64,000 nucleotides of DNA from NCBI GenBank assembly GCA_028281525.1, contig JANQJR010000048.1, positions 1 through 64,000 on the forward strand, in the 5' to 3' direction. Position 1 is the first letter of the stretch; each line of letters opens with the position of its first letter. The notes beneath the pieces were generated by a model. The model ran no database searches. It was given only the letters and a program-made list of their open reading frames with translations, and was not told the origin of the DNA. This document shows, one piece after another, positions 8,768-17,777 of the stretch. This DNA comes from Magnetovibrio sp. GTDB lineage: Bacteria; Pseudomonadota; Alphaproteobacteria; Rhodospirillales; Magnetovibrionaceae. Position numbers and translations under genes: made by a program.

Positions 8768-10252
8768 TTAAAACTGAAAGTAAATGAATTGGGAAACTGG
8801 GTTCAGGTAGACGAAAATAAAAGGGGTCATGGCCGCATATTTCGCAACGGAAACAAACAGAAAGGCATTCGAGCGTGCCTTCATGGTGTCTAGGGCCGGA
8901 CGCATCAAGCCCATAAGTACAACGGCGGTGAAAACACAGATGGCGACCATGTAGTGGGCTTGAGATAGCCCCAATATGATTGTGATTTCGTTACCGCTGA
9001 CATCCCACTGTGATGAGAAGCTCAGCAAAGACTGAAAAAGATCGGTGCTTTTCTCTATGGTTTGAGCCCGAAAAGGTATCCAGCCAAGCATGATCAGGGG
9101 CATGAAGAACGCCCAAGACAGGAGTTTGCTTATAGGACTTGAGGAAATGAAATTTCCGAAAAAGGCCCTGTATATCAGCACAAGGCTTGCATGCCATAGC
9201 CCCCAAAGAACAAACCCCCAAGCTGCGCCGTGCCAAAGCCCCATAACTGCCCAGCTGAAAACAAGCGGAACGGCCATAAGTTTGCGACCGCCTTTTTCTT
9301 CAATGATGTCAGAAAGGCCGCCGACCGATTTTTTTCCAACCGGTAAATTGCATAACGGCAAATACAGGTAATCCCGGACCCAGCTGGACAAGGATATATG
9401 CCAGCGCTTCCAAAATTCCTTCGGATTGATGGCCGTATAAGGATGATTGAAGTTTTCCGGAAACTCGATGCCCATGAGACGCGCCACACCGATGGCGATG
9501 TGAGAATACCCGGCGAAATCAAAATAGATTTGCAAACCGAAAAGGGTGGCGATGACGAAGACGTCAATCGGGGTGAGCGTATCCGGTGCCGCTGCAAACC
9601 CAGAATCCGACAAAACGCCGATATTGTCCGCCAGAGCCACCTTCAGAAAGAGACCGATCAAGATTCTGTCAACCCCACGAACAAGGTATTCCAGCTTGAA
9701 TTTTTCAGGCCGGTGGCGAAGTTGATCCATCACTTCGGATGCACGAAGAATGGGGCCAGCCACAAGTTGCGGGAAGAACAAGACGTAGTTGGATAGGAGA
9801 AGAAAGCTTTTCTCCGCCTTTCTGATCCCACGATAGACGTCTACGGTATAGCTGATACTTTGGAACGTGTAGAAGCTGATACCGATCGGCAAAATGATCT
9901 TCCAAGTCAGGCTGAACTCATCGATGCCGAAAAATGGTGCGAGCCCATTCAGGTTTTCCAGAATGAATATCGTGTATTTGAAGAAACCGAGGATCGATAA
10001 GTTGATGAATACGGACGCAAAGAGAATGCTTCGTCTTTTGCGCGCATTTGTTTCCTTCGACAGCAGCCGTGCTGCGACATAATCGACAGAGATGGAAAAT
10101 AAGATGAGGGGAATGAAATCAACGCGCCAGAAGCCGTAAAAAACCAAACTCGAAAGCAACAGCAGTATGCGCCGGTATCTATCCCCTAAATGCCAATAAA
10201 GTGGAATGACAACAGACAGAAAAACCAAAAATGATATGGAATTAAAAAGCAT
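8768..10252 (-). CDS. MBOAT family O-acyltransferase (AlgI/PatA-like)
   Basis: A 494-residue polytopic membrane protein with about 10-12 hydrophobic segments. It matches the AlgI/PatA/DltB branch of membrane-bound O-acyltransferases: N-terminal MLFNSISFLVFL, FYTFQSISYTVDVYRG, FFPQLVAGPILRA, YFDFAGYSHIAIGVARLMG, the NFNHPY segment and WKRWHISLSSWVRDYLYLPL. The active-site histidine is expected in GLWHGAAWGFVLWGLWH. Such enzymes move acyl groups across the inner membrane to modify exported polysaccharide. Its gene starts 44 bases after the SGNH-like gene, forming the usual MBOAT plus AlgJ/X-like pair. GC is visibly lower than in the flanks, suggesting transfer. Confidence 0.92.
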   Translation of the reverse strand: MLFNSISFLVFLSVVIPLYWHLGDRYRRILLLLSSLVFYGFWRVDFIPLILFSISVDYVAARLLSKETNARKRRSILFASVFINLSILGFFKYTIFILENLNGLAPFFGIDEFSLTWKIILPIGISFYTFQSISYTVDVYRGIRKAEKSFLLLSNYVLFFPQLVAGPILRASEVMDQLRHRPEKFKLEYLVRGVDRILIGLFLKVALADNIGVLSDSGFAAAPDTLTPIDVFVIATLFGLQIYFDFAGYSHIAIGVARLMGIEFPENFNHPYTAINPKEFWKRWHISLSSWVRDYLYLPLCNLPVGKKSVGGLSDIIEEKGGRKLMAVPLVFSWAVMGLWHGAAWGFVLWGLWHASLVLIYRAFFGNFISSSPISKLLSWAFFMPLIMLGWIPFRAQTIEKSTDLFQSLLSFSSQWDVSGNEITIILGLSQAHYMVAICVFTAVVLMGLMRPALDTMKARSNAFLFVSVAKYAAMTPFIFVYLNPVSQFIYFQF

Positions 10253-10296
10253 TGTTGAAAGTCATTGTAATTTCGGTCAACGCCACGAATTTAACA

Positions 10297-11523
10297 TCAT
10301 AAATTGAGTTCTTTTTGGATGATCTCACTTACCGCTTTTCCGAGGATTTCATGACCGTGGATGTCGAAATGGAACATGTCGTATACGATCTTGCCGTTGC
10401 GTTCCTCAACACCGTAATAGTCATCCGGTACAAGATCCTCCAGATCGTAAACCGCACACCCCTGGTTCCTGCATAAATCGTTTACATCTTGGTGAAAGCG
10501 GTTGAGGTCCTCTATAGCATAAGGCCATCGGGGCTCTTGCGGTTTGGGTTGGTAATACAGGATAACCTCAATCCCTTTGTTGCGGGCATCCGTGACGAGC
10601 GCCGCTAATGCGGTGAAATTTGCATCGTATACGGATGCGGGTATGTCCACGGTCCACCGCCCCCCCAAATCCAGAAAGACGGATCGTTTTTTTATGTCCG
10701 CATCATTTCCTTCTACCGCCATAGCCGGCGTTGAGATGCCGAAATTGTTATTCATCCAAGACAGAACCGTTTCCGCCGGCTGGGTCGTCATTCGTTTGAA
10801 CGCGACGGTGATTTTTCCCATCAATTGTTCGCGCATGTATGTGAAGGGAAATATGCCGTCGAGAAAACGTTCCAACCCAGTCTCTGTATAGTTTTGAACC
10901 GCGCCGGTTTTGCGAAAGCCCCGAAATTTATTGTTTTCATAATTGATCAGTGCAGTCGTTCTAACCAAGCCTGCGGTTTCATAGCGGTCCAGCAAGGCAT
11001 TTCCGAAGTCGTCGCTGTCAAAATTAAACCGCGACTTCGCAAATAGCAGCGTTCGGATGCCGTCTCTTAGTCCCTCCTCTTTCAGATCGTCAATCACAAG
11101 GGGAATAACGATCATTCCCGGCAGCATTTGCCGGTCGAGGGACTTATAAAAAACATACAACTCCTGGAAATTCAGGTTGGGTTCCGTCATAGCCAGAAGG
11201 TTGATGTCCGGTAATGCCTTTTGCGTGTAATAGGGGGACGGTTGTTCGCCTTCTGTATGGTAACGCACAGTGTGGACTTGCGAAGCGCCGTACCAGTGAA
11301 CCGTTTTTCCTGAGATTTCGGCTTGGGGTTTCAGGCATTTGTCAAAATGGGTGGCGTTGCAATGAATGCGTTGCCCGTGCCAGGACGCGCTAACCCACCT
11401 TCCGTCCATGCCGCCCGCAAACTCATCGAACTTAATTTCCTCCGCCGGCATGGCGAGCAATAAGATCATCAAGCCAAGAGATACCCCAAGGCATAAAGAT
11501 AAGATTTGCACAGATTGCTTCAC
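10297..11523 (-). CDS. SGNH-hydrolase-like exported protein, MBOAT partner
   Basis: A 408-residue protein with one N-terminal membrane segment or uncleaved signal (about residues 7-26) and a large extracytoplasmic part. The C-terminal DMFHFDIHGHEILG carries the Asp-X-X-His and Gly-His pattern of the last block of SGNH/AlgJ/AlgX-type acetyltransferases; GASQVH near residue 79 could be the nucleophile block, with Ser next to Gly-Ala. Paired with the MBOAT protein it probably completes transfer of the acyl group to a polymer in the periplasm. The polymer is not identifiable here. The family call rests mainly on the C-terminal block and gene context. Confidence 0.6.
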   Translation of the reverse strand: MKQSVQILSLCLGVSLGLMILLLAMPAEEIKFDEFAGGMDGRWVSASWHGQRIHCNATHFDKCLKPQAEISGKTVHWYGASQVHTVRYHTEGEQPSPYYTQKALPDINLLAMTEPNLNFQELYVFYKSLDRQMLPGMIVIPLVIDDLKEEGLRDGIRTLLFAKSRFNFDSDDFGNALLDRYETAGLVRTTALINYENNKFRGFRKTGAVQNYTETGLERFLDGIFPFTYMREQLMGKITVAFKRMTTQPAETVLSWMNNNFGISTPAMAVEGNDADIKKRSVFLDLGGRWTVDIPASVYDANFTALAALVTDARNKGIEVILYYQPKPQEPRWPYAIEDLNRFHQDVNDLCRNQGCAVYDLEDLVPDDYYGVEERNGKIVYDMFHFDIHGHEILGKAVSEIIQKELNL

Positions 11524-11700
11524 GCGCTTGCCTTATGGTCCCTAAGAGCTGAAGACGGTTTGTTCAGAATAGATAGAGCATTCTTGCCCGCAAGCTTCTT
11601 TTAACATCAATCATGCGGTGATCCATGACCCAGCATGATCACAATGGCGTATACATGAGAGCCAGCGATCTCTGGGATATGTGTTTTTACGTATTCGCTG
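11524..11700. other. Intergenic stretch upstream of the SGNH-like gene
   Basis: About 180 bases of fairly AT-rich DNA between the SGNH-like gene start and the decayed gene remnant. No convincing ORF, terminator or repeat was seen. It must hold the promoter of the minus-strand acyltransferase genes, but no clear -35/-10 pair stands out. Confidence 0.4.
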
Positions 11701-11836
11701 AACGGTATGACTTTAAAGCCTTAAGCCACAGGACCCGTTCCAGGATCGTTGCGACCAAGTGGTGGTCAACTGTTGGGTAAGATGCCGCCATACCATGTCA
11801 CCTGTCACGGTTTTTTTGATGTTCGCCAGCAGGCTG
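11688..11836 (-). pseudogene. Decayed 3' fragment of a third copy of the 14170/15069 gene family
   Basis: On the minus strand the conceptual translation LLANIKKTVTGDMVWRHLTQQ, followed after a frame change by DHHLVATILERVLWLK, matches the C-terminus of the intact protein at 14170-14967 (LLVDIKKAVVDDVAWRHLAG, then DRHLIATILDRLQ). Nucleotide similarity is also obvious between the two places. The remnant has lost about 10 bases between the two blocks, which breaks the frame, and everything upstream of the C-terminal 40-odd codons is missing. It abuts the 3' end of kbl directly. Confidence 0.75.
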
Positions 11837-11842
11837 CTAGCC

Positions 11843-13072
11843 TTAAGCGTCTTTAAAACCGGCCAGCACTTCAAGTGCTTCGTCGATATCGGCGGGGGTG
11901 TGATCGGCGGATATCTGAAACCGGATCTCTTCGTCGCCCTTGGGCACCACGGGGTAATTGAGCCCCGTGGCGAGCACGCCGCCTGCGCGCAAATGTGCCA
12001 CCAGCGCTTTGGTGCGCCCGGTGTCGCGCACCATCAGCGGCACCACGGGATGCCCCCCGGAGATGGTCTCGAAGCCGAGCGTGCTGAGCCCTTGTTCAAA
12101 ACGCGCGGTCATCGCGCGCAAATGCGCGAGCAGTTTGCCCCCTTCGGGTCCATCGACCACATCAAGCGCCGCCGCCGCCGCCGCTGCCTCCCCCGGGGTG
12201 ATGGGGTTGGAATAGATGTAGAAAGGCGAGGTCTCGCGCAAATAACGGATCACCGGCGCGCTTGCCGCCACATACCCGCCGTTGACGCCAAAGGCCTTGC
12301 CCAAGGTCGCCACGAGAATGTCCACCGGTTCCGAATTCGTGTATTGCTCGGTGCCGCGGCCAGTCTCGCCAAATGCGCCAACGCCATGGGAATCATCCAC
12401 GATCACCACCACGTTCTCGGCGAAGGCATCGTCATAACGCCGCGCCAGTTGCATGATGCGATCCAGCGGTGCGTGATCGCCGCGCATGGAGAAAATGCCG
12501 TCGGTGACGAGGATGGCGCGCCGGCATGTCTTCGCCGCCCGATCCAGACAGGTCTCCAGATCGTTCATATCCAGATGTGCGTAGACGTGCTTTTCTTTAG
12601 GCCGGGCCAAACGCATGGCGTTGATGATGCAGTTGTGGTTGAGCGCGTCGCTGATGACGGCTGTTTCAGAGGTGATCAACGGCGTGAGAACGCCCATGAT
12701 CGTGGCATAGGCCGAACTGAAGATCATCGCCGCCTCGCGTTCGTGAAAAGCGGCGAGTTTGCGTTCCAGTTCGATATGCGGCTGCCAGGTGCCGCTGATA
12801 AAGCGTACCGCACCGGGACCGGCGCCAAGCGCCCGGACCGTGTCTTCTTCCGCCGCAATCACTTCCGGGCGCAACGCCATGCCGAGGTAGCCGTTGGAGT
12901 TCATGCGTAGAAAAGGCCGGCTGTCATCGTCCGCAAGCAGATAACGCGGCCCCTTGCCGTCTTGCGGCGGCACGACGGCGCTGAACACGGTTTCTTCACC
13001 CTTGGCCCGGTTTTCCCGCTCCAAAGTTTCGATTTCCGCCGACAAGGCGGCTTGCAGTTTGTCGTGGGGCAT
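11843..13072 (-). CDS. kbl: Glycine C-acetyltransferase (2-amino-3-ketobutyrate CoA ligase)
   Basis: A 409-residue PLP-dependent alpha-oxoamine synthase. Visible family motifs are NSNGYLGMA near the N-terminus, GTWQPHIELERKLAAFH, DALNHNCIINAMRLA, VDDSHGVGAFGETGRG, and the PLP lysine in TLGKAFGVNGGYV. It cleaves 2-amino-3-oxobutyrate with CoA to glycine and acetyl-CoA. The gene starts only 11 bases after the SDR-type threonine dehydrogenase, forming a two-step threonine degradation operon. Alternatives in the same family (KAPA or ALA synthase) are less likely given this partner. Confidence 0.85.
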   Translation of the reverse strand: MPHDKLQAALSAEIETLERENRAKGEETVFSAVVPPQDGKGPRYLLADDDSRPFLRMNSNGYLGMALRPEVIAAEEDTVRALGAGPGAVRFISGTWQPHIELERKLAAFHEREAAMIFSSAYATIMGVLTPLITSETAVISDALNHNCIINAMRLARPKEKHVYAHLDMNDLETCLDRAAKTCRRAILVTDGIFSMRGDHAPLDRIMQLARRYDDAFAENVVVIVDDSHGVGAFGETGRGTEQYTNSEPVDILVATLGKAFGVNGGYVAASAPVIRYLRETSPFYIYSNPITPGEAAAAAAALDVVDGPEGGKLLAHLRAMTARFEQGLSTLGFETISGGHPVVPLMVRDTGRTKALVAHLRAGGVLATGLNYPVVPKGDEEIRFQISADHTPADIDEALEVLAGFKDA

Positions 13073-13083
13073 GACGGCTCCTG

Positions 13084-14034
13084 TCAGCGGATTGGTTTGA
13101 GTTTACTTCGGAGATTGTCCAGCATGTCCTTGGTCATGGCGGAGAGGTCGTATTGCTCCGCCCAGCCCCATTCTTCCCGCGCAGCGCCGTCGTCGAGAGA
13201 ACGAGGCCAACTGTCGGCGATGGCTTGGCGCACCGGGTCGACCTCGTAATCGATGACAAAGCCGGGAACGTGTTTTGTGATTTCGGCGGCGAGCTCTTCG
13301 GGCGTGAAGCTCATGGCCGTGAGGTTGAAGCTGTTGCGGTGTTTGAGACCGTTGGGGTCCGCGGCCATCACTTCGATGATGGCGCGGATGGCGTCCGGCA
13401 TGTACATCATGTCGAGGCGGGTATCGGGTTGGAGGAAGCAGGTGTATTGTTTATAGCGGATCGCCTGGTAAAACATGTCCATGGCATAATCCGTGGTGCC
13501 GCCACCCGGCGGCGCGGTGTGCGAGATCAAACCCGGCAGCCGCAGCCCCCGGGCGTCTACCCCGAAACGCAGCGCGTAGTAGTCGGCCAAAAGTTCACCC
13601 GCGACCTTGGTCACGCCGTATATGGTCGTCGGACGCTGGATGGTGTCTTGCGGCGTCTTGTCTTTGGGTGTGGAGGGGCCGAAGGCGCCAATGGAACTGG
13701 GGGAAAAAACGGCGCAGTCGTTTTGCCGCGCCGTTTCCAGCACCCGGTAGAGACTGCCCATGTTGAGGTCCCACGCGGCCTGCGGCTTGTGTTCGGCCAC
13801 CGCCGACAGGAGCGAGGCCAAATGATAGACTTGACCGACGTCGAACCGGCGGACAATCTCTTGGATTTCGCGAATGTGCGTGCAATCGAGATGTTCGAAC
13901 GCACACGCCAGGGCCTGGGTCGGCATGCGCACATCGGTCGCCACCACGTTTTCGGCGCCGTAACGCACACACAGGGCGGGCACAAGTTCCGAACCAATCT
14001 GACCCAACGCTCCGGTGATGAGAATCCTGCGCAT
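13084..14034 (-). CDS. tdh: SDR-type L-threonine 3-dehydrogenase
   Basis: A 316-residue NAD-dependent extended short-chain dehydrogenase of the GalE-like threonine dehydrogenase group. The Rossmann motif is ILITGALGQIGSELV, the active-site pair is in TTIYGVTKVAGELLADYYA (Tyr-X3-Lys), with SPSSIGAFGPSTP before it, and RGLRLPGLISHTAPPGGGTTDYAMDMFY is typical of this Tdh type. It oxidises threonine to 2-amino-3-oxobutyrate, which kbl, 11 bases downstream, converts to glycine and acetyl-CoA. It is unrelated to the zinc MDR-type Tdh of E. coli. Confidence 0.85.
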   Translation of the reverse strand: MRRILITGALGQIGSELVPALCVRYGAENVVATDVRMPTQALACAFEHLDCTHIREIQEIVRRFDVGQVYHLASLLSAVAEHKPQAAWDLNMGSLYRVLETARQNDCAVFSPSSIGAFGPSTPKDKTPQDTIQRPTTIYGVTKVAGELLADYYALRFGVDARGLRLPGLISHTAPPGGGTTDYAMDMFYQAIRYKQYTCFLQPDTRLDMMYMPDAIRAIIEVMAADPNGLKHRNSFNLTAMSFTPEELAAEITKHVPGFVIDYEVDPVRQAIADSWPRSLDDGAAREEWGWAEQYDLSAMTKDMLDNLRSKLKPIR

Positions 14035-14169
14035 GCCCCCTCCTGCATCGTGGCATTGGATTCAGCCTGACCGACAGTGGATTGTAGGTCAATACGCGCC
14101 GCCGGTCTCATAGCGAAAGCGCTTTGCTTAAGCCGGCATTCTCGGGGAGGTGGCAGATTTAAAATATGC

Positions 14170-14967
14170 CTATTGCAAACGATCCAGGATTGTCGCGATC
14201 AGGTGACGGTCGGCGTCTTTGTGCCGCCCTGCTAAGTGCCGCCACGCCACGTCGTCCACCACGGCCTTTTTGATGTCCACCAGCAGACCATCGAGCAAAT
14301 CGTGCAGGACACGGGGGGTCAGCTCCCAGGCCCTGGCGTTGGTGCTGCCGTCCGCCACGGGTGCTAGATGCGTGTTGACGATGTGGATGAGCCAATCGTA
14401 GCGCCTTGCGGTTTCTTCGAAATGCAGCGTGATGGCGTACTGGGCGTCGAGGATGATGTCGTGAACGTCGGGATCGTGGTCCACCCGGTCCCAATCCACC
14501 GGCATCTTGCCCTTCATCACCCGGTCCACGGCGGCGTCGCAACGGGTCTGAAATTTGCTCAGCAGTTGCGGTCCCAGCATCATGTTGAGCGCCAGGAAAA
14601 AACCCGGCAACATGCGCCGGGACAGGTTGCCGTGCACCGTGCCGTCCGCGTCGCGGCGCACGAACAGGTGTTCGAAGCGTTTGACGATCAAACGATCGAA
14701 CGCCGGGCGCTTGATGGCGTGCCAATGCAGTTCTTCCTGCTCGCGTGCGGAATCTTCGAGGGCCTGGGCGAACACAACACTCAATTGGTCGGCTTTGGTT
14801 TGGAATTCGGTGTTGAGATTCTGGACGTGCGCCTGGGTGAGGTAGCCGCCTTGTTTGTCGACCTCTTCCTTGAGGCGTTCGACGAAGGCGTCAACGACCG
14901 CCTGCGCCAGCGCATGGGACCGCGCGCGGCGCTTTTTATTCAGGTCTGCGGAGGCGTTTTGCGTCAT
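14170..14967 (-). CDS. Uncharacterised protein, paralogue of the 15069 gene product
   Basis: A 265-residue, predominantly helical, cytoplasmic-looking protein; I do not recognise the family. It shares with the neighbouring 278-residue protein a core RF-x2-LF followed by SRRML-x-G-FFLAL-x2-M-x-G (about residues 87-135) and a later WLIHIVNTHL-type segment (about 193), so the two are tandem duplicates. The C-terminus (RVLHDLLDGLLVDIKKAVVDDVAWRHL) is also present as a degraded copy at 11688-11836. No signal peptide, membrane segment or catalytic motif was seen. A 100-base gap separates it from its upstream paralogue on the same strand. Confidence 0.7.
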   Translation of the reverse strand: MTQNASADLNKKRRARSHALAQAVVDAFVERLKEEVDKQGGYLTQAHVQNLNTEFQTKADQLSVVFAQALEDSAREQEELHWHAIKRPAFDRLIVKRFEHLFVRRDADGTVHGNLSRRMLPGFFLALNMMLGPQLLSKFQTRCDAAVDRVMKGKMPVDWDRVDHDPDVHDIILDAQYAITLHFEETARRYDWLIHIVNTHLAPVADGSTNARAWELTPRVLHDLLDGLLVDIKKAVVDDVAWRHLAGRHKDADRHLIATILDRLQ

Positions 14968-15068
14968 GCGTCGCGAGGTCCCTTAACCAAGAAGGAGCGG
15001 ATGACATCGCCCCTCAGCTTGGAAAGTAACGGCTCGCAGACGGCAAATCCATCGAAATGTCCGGTTGA

Positions 15069-15905
15069 TTAAACCTCGGCGGCATCCAAAGTGTTGACCA
15101 GGGCGAGCAAGGCGCGGGTCTGCTGGGTGCCGTATTTTGCGGCCATGGCCATGGCGTGCTGTTTGTCGACCAGTTGTTGCTTGAGGTGCCGGAACACACG
15201 GCGCAACACGCGCACCACATCGCGTTCATCGATCTGCCAGTCTTGGTTGGCCGGGCCTTCGAAGGCAAACTCTTTGGGGTCGGACAGGTCGTTGTTGATC
15301 AAGTTGACCATCCAATTGATACGTTTCATGGGGTTTGAAAAATGCGGCAGCAGCGCCATCAGCAGGTCGTCGACGGCACCTTGCGCCTGTTCGTTTTGGA
15401 ACAGGTCTTCCCACACAAAGCCCTGTTCGGTGGCTTTGAGCAACTCCACCAGATTTTTGCAGGTTATGTGACCGCGCTCCAAGGCGACGTCGCCGACCAT
15501 TTTCTCCAGGGCCAGGAACAGGCCCTGCAGCATCCGCCGGGAAACATAGGTGCGGCTGTCGTCCAGGCCATTCAAGGGTGGAAACAAGTCGACGAACCGT
15601 GAGGTGAGTACGCGCTTGAACGGTTCGCGCCGGGAGGCGGGATCGAAGACCACCTGCTCGCATCGGGTGAGGCACGACTGGAAATGGGTCTTGAATTCGG
15701 CGTCATGCTCGTGAATGTACTCGGTCCTGTACGTTTCGACGAATGCGCGGATGTCACTTACGGACATACCTTGAGGCGCAGATTCAATGGCCGCGATCAA
15801 TTGGGCCGTGAAGTCGTCCACGATTGACAGGGCAACTTTTTTGCACTGTCCACTACCTAGAGCTGCCCCCGGCATGGCGTCCGAGGACATGGTCATATGG
15901 GTCAT
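15069..15905 (-). CDS. Uncharacterised protein, paralogue of the 14170 gene product
   Basis: A 278-residue helical protein of the same unrecognised family as its downstream neighbour: FKRVLTSRFVDLFPPL, then SRRMLQGLFLALEKMVGD, and later RINWMVNLINNDLSD align with that protein. The duplicates have diverged strongly outside this core. Start ATG 15905 is preceded by GAGGGTGG; two in-frame ATG codons within six residues are alternatives. There is no signal or membrane segment. It is divergent from nadE across 216 bases. Confidence 0.7.
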   Translation of the reverse strand: MTHMTMSSDAMPGAALGSGQCKKVALSIVDDFTAQLIAAIESAPQGMSVSDIRAFVETYRTEYIHEHDAEFKTHFQSCLTRCEQVVFDPASRREPFKRVLTSRFVDLFPPLNGLDDSRTYVSRRMLQGLFLALEKMVGDVALERGHITCKNLVELLKATEQGFVWEDLFQNEQAQGAVDDLLMALLPHFSNPMKRINWMVNLINNDLSDPKEFAFEGPANQDWQIDERDVVRVLRRVFRHLKQQLVDKQHAMAMAAKYGTQQTRALLALVNTLDAAEV

Positions 15906-16121
15906 CTTTCCACCCTCACAAGCCGCCCCGTATCGATTTCCCGTATTGGTTTTATGCGGGGCTGGTTCATTGTCTTACCCAAGAGCGTGGACATCATAGA
16001 ACAAATTGCGTAGACAAGCGACAAAAAGGTTTAAATTGGTGGCTTTTGGCGCGTTGACAGCCCCCCGGGCGAGGCCTAATTTGCCTTGCCATTTGTCGGT
16101 CTTCCCCAGTTGAAAGCGCAT

Positions 16122-17777
16122 ATGACGGATCGTTTGACCATAGCCCTCGCCCAGATCAACCCAATCGTGGGCGACATTGATGCCAATGTGGCATTGATTG
16201 AGGATGCGCGCGCCCAGGCCCAAGAGCTCGGCTCTGATTTGGTGATGACCGGGGAATTGGTCGTTTCCGGCTACCCGCCCGAGGACTTGGTGCTGAAATC
16301 CAGTTTTTTGGATTCCATCCACAATGCCGTGAGCGGGTTGGCCAAGCTCACCGCTGATGGTGGGCCGGGCCTGCTGGTCAGTGCGCCCTGGATCGAAGAT
16401 GGACATCTCTACAACGCCGCCTTGGTTTTGGACGGTGGTAAGATCAAGGCCGTGGTGCCGAAATACGCGCTGCCCAACTATGGCGTGTTCGATGAAAAGC
16501 GCCTGTTCACCCCAGGCGGCAAGCCGGGTGCGGTGAATTTCCGCGGCATCAAGCTGGGCATCATGACCTGCGAGGACATGTGGGTGCCGGAGGTTTCCAG
16601 CGCGTTGATGCGCGACGGTGCGGAGGCGCTATTGGTGCTCAACGGTTCGCCCTTCGAAATGGACAAGCCCCACACGCGCCTGGATTTGGCGCGTGCGCGG
16701 GTGCGCGAAACCGGATTGGCCCTGGTGTACGTCAATCTGGTCGGCGGGCAGGACGAACTGGTGTTCGATGGGGCGTCGTTCGTGCTGGATGCGACGGGTG
16801 AGGTCCGCGTGCATCTGCCGTCATTCCAACCCCAAGTGACGGCGGCCAATTTCGTTTGGGAAAACGACACCTTGACCCCGGAATACGGGGCCGTGACCTA
16901 CCCCTTGGAAGACGACGAGGCGATCTACAAGGCCTTGGTTTTGGGGCTTCGCGATTACGTCAACAAGAACTACTTCCCCGGCGTGATGATCGGCATGTCC
17001 GGCGGCATCGACAGCGCCTTGAGTGCAGCCATCGCCACCGACGCTTTAGGCGCGGAGCGGGTGCACTGCGTGATGATGCCTTCGCCTTACACCTCCCAAG
17101 ACAGCTTGGAAGACGCCAGTGAGGCCGCCAAACTGTTGGGCTGCAAGCTCGACACCATTTCCATCGAACCGGCGATGGCGGCATTCGACGGTATGCTCAA
17201 GGAACAGTTCGTCCAGCACGGAGCGGACACCACGGAAGAAAACATCCAGGCCCGTTCCCGCGGCCTGATCCTCATGGCCATGTCCAACAAATTTGGCTAC
17301 ATGGTGCTGTCGACCGGCAACAAGTCGGAAATGTCGGTGGGATACGCGACGCTCTATGGCGACATGTGCGGCGGCTACAACGTTCTGAAGGATGTCTACA
17401 AGACCCGGGTTTACAGCCTGTGCAAATGGCGCAACAGCCATTATTGCGACAACCTGCTGGGCCCCGATGGCCGGGTGGTGCCCGAACGAATCCTAACCAA
17501 GGCGCCGTCTGCGGAGCTGAAACCCGACCAGACCGACCAAGATACCCTGCCGCCCTATGCCGATCTGGACGATATGTTGTACTGCCTGATCGAAAAGGAA
17601 GAGTCCGTGGCCGATATCGCGACGCGCGGCTATGAATTGGAAATCGTCGAGAAGGTCTGGCGCATGCTGGACCGGGCGGAGTACAAACGCCGCCAAGCAT
17701 CCCCGGGCGTTAAAATTTCATCCCGCGCGTTCGGGCGGGACCGGCGCTATCCGCTGACAAATGGATTTTCCTCATGA
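16122..17777 (+). CDS. nadE: Glutamine-hydrolysing NAD+ synthetase
   Basis: A 551-residue two-domain enzyme. The N-terminal nitrilase-type glutaminase domain (about 1-260) has the catalytic cysteine in GIMTCEDMW, and the C-terminal synthetase domain has the ATP-pyrophosphatase loop GMSGGIDSAL. Further family segments are STGNKSEMSVGYATLYGDM and PSAELKPDQTDQD. It amidates nicotinate adenine dinucleotide to NAD+. The start at 16122 gives the expected N-terminus MTDRLTIALAQINP; the in-frame TTG at 16086 would add 12 unlikely residues. The last bases overlap the ATG of gltX (ATGA), so translation is coupled. Confidence 0.95.
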   Translation: MTDRLTIALAQINPIVGDIDANVALIEDARAQAQELGSDLVMTGELVVSGYPPEDLVLKSSFLDSIHNAVSGLAKLTADGGPGLLVSAPWIEDGHLYNAALVLDGGKIKAVVPKYALPNYGVFDEKRLFTPGGKPGAVNFRGIKLGIMTCEDMWVPEVSSALMRDGAEALLVLNGSPFEMDKPHTRLDLARARVRETGLALVYVNLVGGQDELVFDGASFVLDATGEVRVHLPSFQPQVTAANFVWENDTLTPEYGAVTYPLEDDEAIYKALVLGLRDYVNKNYFPGVMIGMSGGIDSALSAAIATDALGAERVHCVMMPSPYTSQDSLEDASEAAKLLGCKLDTISIEPAMAAFDGMLKEQFVQHGADTTEENIQARSRGLILMAMSNKFGYMVLSTGNKSEMSVGYATLYGDMCGGYNVLKDVYKTRVYSLCKWRNSHYCDNLLGPDGRVVPERILTKAPSAELKPDQTDQDTLPPYADLDDMLYCLIEKEESVADIATRGYELEIVEKVWRMLDRAEYKRRQASPGVKISSRAFGRDRRYPLTNGFSS

